From JBFLYZ01 sp040756415 (GTDB taxonomy: Bacteria; Bacteroidota; Bacteroidia; JADZBD01), in contig JBFLYZ010000010.1 of NCBI GenBank assembly GCA_040756415.1, positions 12,048 to 76,047 on the forward strand: a DNA stretch of 64,000 nt, written 5' to 3'. This document shows positions 59,387 through 64,000 of this stretch, piece after piece (the first letter of the stretch is position 1; the number at the start of each line of letters is the position of its first letter). A model generated the notes under the pieces. That model had not been told where the DNA came from. It ran no database searches and saw only the letters and a list, made by a program, of their open reading frames with translations. Made by a program: the position numbers and the translations under genes.

Positions 59387-59908
59387 TTAGTTCTCTATTT
59401 TTTCTCCTTTAGCCACCTTGGCGATCACCTCGTGCAGCTTCTCTACGCCACCTTCGGTATAAACGTTGGTCTCCCAAACGATCTCACCGCTGCCGTTCAG
59501 CACGAAGGTATGCGGAACGTTCACCACGTTCATGGCGCGCTTGAAATCAGAGTTCACATCCAGGTATATCTCGTATTCCCAGGCCTTGGAGTCGACATAG
59601 GGCTTTACCTTAACGGAGGTCTTCGAGTCATCGATCGATATGGCGATCAGCTTCACACCGGTCTCTTTCTGCCAGTCGCTGTACACCTCGGCTATCTCGT
59701 TCAGCTCTTTTTTGCAGGGCGTGCACCAGGTGGCCCAGAAGCTGATAACGATGGGCTTGCCGTCATTGGTGAACTTGGAGGTGCTTACGGTTTTGCCTTC
59801 GGTGCTTTTTACATCAATGGAAGGCAGCTTGCGCGCCTGTGTCTGAACAAAAGCGGTGAGGGCGATGAAAGCCAGAACTCCCGCTGCAAAAATCCTCATG
59901 TTTTTCAT
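59387..59908 (-). CDS. TlpA-family thiol-disulfide oxidoreductase
   Basis: A 173-residue periplasmic protein with a signal peptide (about 1-25) and a thioredoxin fold of the TlpA/ResA type. The redox site is WATWCTPCKKE, with C62 and C65. The cis-proline element is NVVNVPHTFVLNGSGEI, with Pro in VPHT. It reduces or oxidises disulfides of exported proteins, commonly cytochrome haem sites. No other cytochrome maturation gene lies adjacent. It heads the minus-strand operon with the DUF6029 barrel and Omp28 genes. A perfect 11-bp hairpin stem is found 14 bases upstream of its start. Confidence 0.9.
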   Translation of the reverse strand: MKNMRIFAAGVLAFIALTAFVQTQARKLPSIDVKSTEGKTVSTSKFTNDGKPIVISFWATWCTPCKKELNEIAEVYSDWQKETGVKLIAISIDDSKTSVKVKPYVDSKAWEYEIYLDVNSDFKRAMNVVNVPHTFVLNGSGEIVWETNVYTEGGVEKLHEVIAKVAKGEKIEN

Positions 59909-59921
59909 AGTCGATGTTTTG

Positions 59922-59950
59922 GATAAGGGTCCTTTTGGCGGACCCTTATC
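59922..59950 (-). promoter_or_regulatory. Perfect 11-bp hairpin before tlpA
   Basis: The arms 59922-59932 and 59940-59950 are perfect complements with a 7-base loop. No T-run follows on either strand, so this is not a canonical terminator. It lies 13 bases before the tlpA ATG and 16 bases beyond the stop of the gene at 59966. It could be an mRNA-stabilising or operator element. Confidence 0.5.
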
Positions 59951-59965
59951 AAATTCAAAGCCAAA

Positions 59966-61840
59966 TTAACGGGTTATAACAATCTTTCTGGTGCTGGAGC
60001 GTCCCTCCATGACCAGGGTTACGAAGTATACGCCCTCGCTGAGGCCGGCTGTATTCAGGTGAAGGGTACGCTCACCGGGCGGCAGCGTGCCCTGCTCAGC
60101 GGTGTAAACCAGCTCGCCCAGCATCGTGTGAACAAACAGGCTCACATCGCCCTCCTGCGCCTGATCGAATGTAATGCTGATCTGGTCGTTGGCAGGGTTG
60201 GGGTAAATATCCGGTTGCATGTTCGTGCCGGCATCGCTCACGCTCATCGGGCCCGCCAGGTTGATATTATCGAGGTACATGTTATTGCCCGAAGACGAAG
60301 TGGCCAGGAACTTGATCAGCACGCTGGATTGGCCGACATAGGCGCTCAGGTCAACGCTTTCTCCCCGCCATTGCGTGGCGTTGGGCGTAAAAGGGGAAGT
60401 AGTGGCTGGTGCCGTCTCGAGGGTATTGCCCGCTTTGTTGTACACGGTGGTCCAGGTGGCCCCGCAATTGGTCGACACCCTGATCTGCAGGCGGTCGTTC
60501 TCGGTCGAATACTGGGCATAGGCCACGTGGAAGTTCAGCCATGCGCTGGTTACGGTGCTCAGGTCAAGGGGGGGCGCCAGCAGCTCATCGATCTGCGTAA
60601 TGGGGCTGTTGTAAAAATCCATTTTAACGCTGCCGGTAGAGTTGCCAAAACCTCCCGCAGTGCCTACGCGCGTCCACCCGGCACCGTTATCGGGGTTGTT
60701 CACGCCCCAGCCGGAAGGCATGGTGCTTGCCTCGAATCCTTCGGTGACCGGTGCGCTCACCGTAACGGAGGCATTGTACACGCTGACCGTTTTACTGTGC
60801 GATGGGGTGAGCGTTATGGGCGTGGGCACGCCATTGGGATCGGAGGTCCATACTTTGAACGTATGCGGCCCGGGAGTGACGGTTTGCATGGGCAGGGCCA
60901 CCGTTTGCGACTGGCCTGTCGCCAGCGAGCCGGTCCAGGCCTGGGTAACGGGCGTATTGGCGTCCAGTTGCATATTAATGGTGCAGGAGGTCATCGTATC
61001 GGCTCCCAGGTTCTTGATGGTGGCCGTGGGGGTAAAGCTGCCCGCGCAGGTAACGAAAGAAGCCCCGGTTATTCCGGTAACGGTCGAATTGTTGGCCAGG
61101 GGCTGGGGAGGGCTCCAGCCGGCCTGCGCCACGTTCTTGTTGGCGTCATTCTGTATGAATGCGGCTATAGCGATCTGGTTAAGATCATAGATGTAAGATG
61201 GAACGGGGGCAGCAAAGGTAAGCGTCTGTGTTTGCCCTACAGTCCACGTTGTGGCCAGGGTGGTGCCGGTCGCATTGGGATACATCTTGCGCATAACGCT
61301 GTAAAAAACGGTTTCGCCATTGGTGCCGGGAGGAGATGAGAAATTGATCACTTCCTCGACCATGGCCACGCGCGCGCGGTAGGTGCCGCTGGTGTTCTGC
61401 GTACAGGTAATATCCACCGTTATGAAAATAGAATCGTAGTTCGTATTGAAGCTGTGCGAAACGTTCAGGGTGAAGGGAGAAGGCACTGCATATTCATTGT
61501 TGATGGCGGTCTGCGTCAGGTTGCCGGGAGATCCGGTCACCACGTTGCCGTCATAGCGGATGTTGGGAACACCGGTTACGCCATAATAGGTAACGCGCGG
61601 TCCTACCTCGCTCTGGGTCTGCGCGTTCATCGGGTCAACACCGGGCCAACTGGTCTGGTACTTGATCGATATCACCTTGGTGGTATTGCTGTTCAGCAGG
61701 GCGTTCAGGGCAGGGTTCTGCGCGGCACAGGGTCCGCAGGAGGCCTGCGTGAACTCTTCCAGGAGCGTAAGCCGCTGCGACTGGCCGAAGGCCAGGCATA
61801 CCGATGCGGTCAGGACGAAAAAAGCTGTAAAGTTTTTCAT
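59966..61840 (-). CDS. Omp28-family protein with choice-of-anchor J-like and T9SS sorting domains
   Basis: A 624-residue secreted protein. Signal peptide (residues 1-20), then an Omp28-type thioredoxin-like domain that begins LLEEFTQASCGPCAAQNPAL with CGPC at 35-38 and contains GVTGVPNIRYDGNVVTG. A middle Ig-like domain follows (CTINMQLDANTPVTQAW), then a jelly-roll domain (GFEASTMPSGWGVNNPDNG, LNFHVAYAQYSTENDRLQIR) of the choice-of-anchor J type. A T9SS type A sorting domain ends it (PDIYPNPANDQISITF, LSEGVYFVTLVMEG). It is a tandem paralogue of 61984. Its promoter -7 box is at 61861. The CGPC pair suggests thiol chemistry outside the cell, not shown. Confidence 0.85.
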   Translation of the reverse strand: MKNFTAFFVLTASVCLAFGQSQRLTLLEEFTQASCGPCAAQNPALNALLNSNTTKVISIKYQTSWPGVDPMNAQTQSEVGPRVTYYGVTGVPNIRYDGNVVTGSPGNLTQTAINNEYAVPSPFTLNVSHSFNTNYDSIFITVDITCTQNTSGTYRARVAMVEEVINFSSPPGTNGETVFYSVMRKMYPNATGTTLATTWTVGQTQTLTFAAPVPSYIYDLNQIAIAAFIQNDANKNVAQAGWSPPQPLANNSTVTGITGASFVTCAGSFTPTATIKNLGADTMTSCTINMQLDANTPVTQAWTGSLATGQSQTVALPMQTVTPGPHTFKVWTSDPNGVPTPITLTPSHSKTVSVYNASVTVSAPVTEGFEASTMPSGWGVNNPDNGAGWTRVGTAGGFGNSTGSVKMDFYNSPITQIDELLAPPLDLSTVTSAWLNFHVAYAQYSTENDRLQIRVSTNCGATWTTVYNKAGNTLETAPATTSPFTPNATQWRGESVDLSAYVGQSSVLIKFLATSSSGNNMYLDNINLAGPMSVSDAGTNMQPDIYPNPANDQISITFDQAQEGDVSLFVHTMLGELVYTAEQGTLPPGERTLHLNTAGLSEGVYFVTLVMEGRSSTRKIVITR

Positions 61841-61860
61841 GCGTTGCTGATTTGGAATGA

Positions 61861-61868
61861 CAAACTTA
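61861..61868 (-). promoter_or_regulatory. -7 box TAAGTTTG for the gene at 61840
   Basis: Minus-strand TAAGTTTG matches TAnnTTTG, 20 bases before the ATG at 61840. No -33 TTTG at the right spacing. Confidence 0.5.
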
Positions 61869-61929
61869 AGGCATAATTCCCAAAGTTCCTAAAACAGAAT
61901 GACGCCAAAAAAAGTAATCGCTTTTTGGC

Positions 61930-61964
61930 AAAAAAAACAGCCCCGTTCGTATGAACGGGGCTGT
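61930..61964 (-). terminator. Strong intrinsic terminator of the gene at 61984
   Basis: A perfect 12-bp stem (61937-61948 against 61953-61964, 4-base loop) followed on the minus strand by a run of eight T residues. It lies between the two Omp28-family paralogues and separates their transcripts. Confidence 0.9.
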
Positions 61965-61983
61965 AAAAGATATGCAGTTAAGC

Positions 61984-63861
61984 TTAGTTGTTGACCGTGA
62001 TTTTTCTGGTAGCGTTGTTAGCGCCTGCGGTCACCTTGACAAAATAAACTCCGTTGCTCAGGCTGGCTGAGTTCAGGGAGATGTTATGGTTGCCGGCAGA
62101 AAGCTCTCCGCCATGGGCGGTGTAAACCAGCTCGCCAACCAGGTTATAGACCTGTACGCTCACCTTCTCGGTGTTGGCCAGGCTGATGCTGATCGTTGCA
62201 TTGCCGCTTACCGGGTTAGGATACACGTTCAGCGCGATGCTGCTTTCCAGCTCGCCCACCGAGGTGGTGCCGCTGAGGTTGATGTCATCGATATACAGGT
62301 TGTTGCCGTAGTTTGAAGTGGCTACGAACTTAACCAGCACGTTCGACTGACCGGCATATGCGTTCATATTCACCGTTTCAGCTCTCCACTGGGTTGCGCT
62401 GGGAGTGAAAGGGCTGGTGGTGCCGGGTGTAACGGTGGTCAGCGTGGTTCCTGCCTTGTTGTAGGGGGTGGCCCAGGTCTGCCCGCAGTCGGTCGATACT
62501 TTCACCTCCAGGCGGTCGTTCTCGTTCGAGTACTGGCGATAGGCCACGTTGAAGGTAAGCGAAGCGGAAGTGGCGGTGCTCAGGTCTACTGCAGCGCAAT
62601 AGAGCTGGTCCACATTGCCGCTGGTGCTGTTATAGAAATCCATTTTGGCCGAAGCGGTCGAGTTGCCGAAGCCGCCACAGGTAGTAACGCGGGTCCAGGT
62701 GGGTCCGTTATCCGGGTTGTCCAGCGCCCATCCCGTAGGTACGAACGGTGTGCTCTGGAATCCCTGAACGAGCGGGGCCATCATGGGTGTGCTGTTGTTC
62801 ACGATGGTCTTGGTCTGCGAGGCGTTCACCGTGAATCCTACAGGCTGGCCGTTCGGGTTGGTGGTCCACACTTTGAAGGTGTGTGAGCCGGCCGGAACGG
62901 TTTGCGCGGGAAGAACCACGTTAGCGGTAGCATTGCTGGCAAGCGATCCGGTCCAGGGCGTAGTGGTAGGCGTATTGTTATCGATCTGCATGTTGATGGT
63001 GCAGGAGGTCATGGTTGCGGTTCCCAGGTTCTTGATGGTTGCAGTGGGCGTAAACGTGCCGGTGCAGGTTACAAAAGGAACATTGGTCAGCGCGGTAACG
63101 CTCGAGTTGTTGGTCAGGGGTTGAGCGGGGCTCAGGCCGGCCTGCTTCACGTTCCTGTTCTGGTCATCCTGGATAAATCCTACAATGGCGATCTGGTTGG
63201 GATCGTAGATATAGGAAGGAACGGGAGCGGAGAACGTGATGGTTTGGGTCTGTCCAACGGTCCAGCTATTGGCGATGGTCGTTCCCGTAGCGTTCGGGTA
63301 CATCTTGCGCATTACCCCGTAGAACACGGTCTCACCGTTGGTTCCGGGAGGCTGGGCGAAGGTGATCGTCTCTTCGACCATGGCGCAGCGGAAGCGCGCG
63401 GTGGTCATGGTCACGTTCTGGGTGCAGGTAATTACAGCGCTGATAAAGATAGAATCGTAATCAGGGCTGAAATTGTGCGACATGGCAAGCGTGAATGGAG
63501 ATACGACCGCGTACTCGTTATTGATGATGGTTTGCGTAAGCGCGGAAGGAGCTCCCGTGGTTACGTTGCCATCGTAGCGGATGTTCGGAACACCGGTAAC
63601 GCCATAATAGCTGACACGGGGACCTACGTCAGACTGGGTCTGCGCGTTCATGGGATCTACACCGGGCCAACTGGTCTGGTATTTAATATCGATGACCTTG
63701 GTGGTGTTGGCGTTCAATAGAGTATTGAGTGCAGGATTCTGCGAAGCGCAGGGACCGCACGAAGCTTGCGTAAACTCCTCGAGCAGGGTCATTCTTTGCG
63801 ACTGCGCGAAAGTGAAACTGCTTACACAAGCCAAAGCCAATAGGGTAGTTATTCTTTTCAT
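61984..63861 (-). CDS. Omp28-family protein with choice-of-anchor J-like and T9SS sorting domains (paralogue)
   Basis: A 625-residue paralogue of the gene at 59966, the same domain order: signal peptide (1-20, KRITTLLALACVSSFTFAQ), Omp28-type thioredoxin-like domain with CGPC at 35-38 and GVTGVPNIRYDGNVTTG, Ig-like middle with NNTPTTTPWTGSLASN, jelly-roll domain (SLTFNVAYRQYSNENDRLEV) and a T9SS sorting domain (LNVYPNPVSGNATISI, LSNGVYFVKVTAGANN). The two paralogues are most alike in the first 60 residues and in the jelly-roll part. A strong terminator follows. A second weak -7 match (TACTTTTG, 63972-63979) lies about 110 bases upstream. Confidence 0.87.
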   Translation of the reverse strand: MKRITTLLALACVSSFTFAQSQRMTLLEEFTQASCGPCASQNPALNTLLNANTTKVIDIKYQTSWPGVDPMNAQTQSDVGPRVSYYGVTGVPNIRYDGNVTTGAPSALTQTIINNEYAVVSPFTLAMSHNFSPDYDSIFISAVITCTQNVTMTTARFRCAMVEETITFAQPPGTNGETVFYGVMRKMYPNATGTTIANSWTVGQTQTITFSAPVPSYIYDPNQIAIVGFIQDDQNRNVKQAGLSPAQPLTNNSSVTALTNVPFVTCTGTFTPTATIKNLGTATMTSCTINMQIDNNTPTTTPWTGSLASNATANVVLPAQTVPAGSHTFKVWTTNPNGQPVGFTVNASQTKTIVNNSTPMMAPLVQGFQSTPFVPTGWALDNPDNGPTWTRVTTCGGFGNSTASAKMDFYNSTSGNVDQLYCAAVDLSTATSASLTFNVAYRQYSNENDRLEVKVSTDCGQTWATPYNKAGTTLTTVTPGTTSPFTPSATQWRAETVNMNAYAGQSNVLVKFVATSNYGNNLYIDDINLSGTTSVGELESSIALNVYPNPVSGNATISISLANTEKVSVQVYNLVGELVYTAHGGELSAGNHNISLNSASLSNGVYFVKVTAGANNATRKITVNN

Positions 63862-64000
63862 GATGTGATTGGTTTTGGTTATTAGTTAATTATGTAAAGT
63901 ACTAAAAAAATCCGTTAAAAAACAAATCGGGTTATGCCGCTGCTTGGTGGGGAAGGATACGAGCAACTGATCAAAAGTAGCCTGTATTTGCCTGCCGGTC

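Noticed and set aside
63934..64000. A possible gene start at the right edge (ATG 63934)
   Set aside because: Only 22 codons are visible, two other frames are also open, and no motif or clear promoter supports one over the others; left unannotated.
1..64000. tRNA, rRNA, tmRNA, integrase or transposase genes
   Set aside because: None was recognised on reading both strands; I could not run a covariance search, so small RNAs cannot be excluded.

Overview
The window looks like chromosomal DNA from a member of the Bacteroidota. Four things point there: eight intact secreted proteins ending in type A type IX secretion (T9SS) sorting domains, three ending in the gliding-motility-associated (CHU_C) C-terminal domain, a fused SecDF, and an alternative complex III (actABCDEF) operon joined to cytochrome oxidase genes. 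Promoters also fit the Bacteroidota pattern (-33 TTTG, -7 TAnnTTTG), including a textbook copy upstream of secDF. Most genes are moderately GC-rich. I cannot place the organism below phylum. No rRNA, tRNA, CRISPR array, transposase or phage gene was seen.

Layout. 1-1752: end of a LolC/E-type ABC permease and a DUF2851 gene. 1919-5282: two tandem SBBP beta-propeller T9SS proteins. 5398-8876: tatA and secDF. 9148-10533: a relic of a T9SS protein and an AT-rich YCF48-type propeller protein. 10599-12755: an orphan PAS sensor kinase. 12928-16999: a run of secreted proteins, a lipoprotein and a DCC-family protein. 17048-18448: a retropepsin-like protease and malate dehydrogenase. 18674-23041: two CHU_C proteins. 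23044-24137: an HTH regulator and two tiny genes behind a structured leader. 24441-32566: a small secreted protein and a 2564-residue SprB-like adhesin. 32659-38517: a DinB protein, two TPR signalling proteins (one with a SpoIIE phosphatase, one cut short), a PycTM-like membrane protein and two small Cys/His-rich proteins. 38747-50918: a SPOR protein, then actABCDEF-coxB-coxA. 50981-55380: an outer-membrane-like protein, another SBBP protein, ruvB and queG. 55370-63861: a minus-strand group with ubiX, outer-membrane barrels, TlpA and three Omp28-family proteins.

How the genes work together. The central metabolic core is respiratory: Mdh reduces NAD+ in the TCA cycle, and ActA-F passes electrons from quinol to a CuA-containing aa3-type oxidase. 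TatA is relevant because ActB carries a twin-arginine signal. SecDF supports export of the many signal-peptide proteins, which would then cross the outer membrane by T9SS; none of the core T9SS machinery genes are in this window.

The points most worth following up are: the exact 912-bp higher-order repeat in the giant adhesin; the thioredoxin-fold/outer-membrane cluster at 55.4-63.9 kb; the orphan PycTM-like gene beside a long inverted repeat; the structured leader at 23.57-23.70 kb; and hairpins that abut start codons at 5.3 and 50.98 kb.
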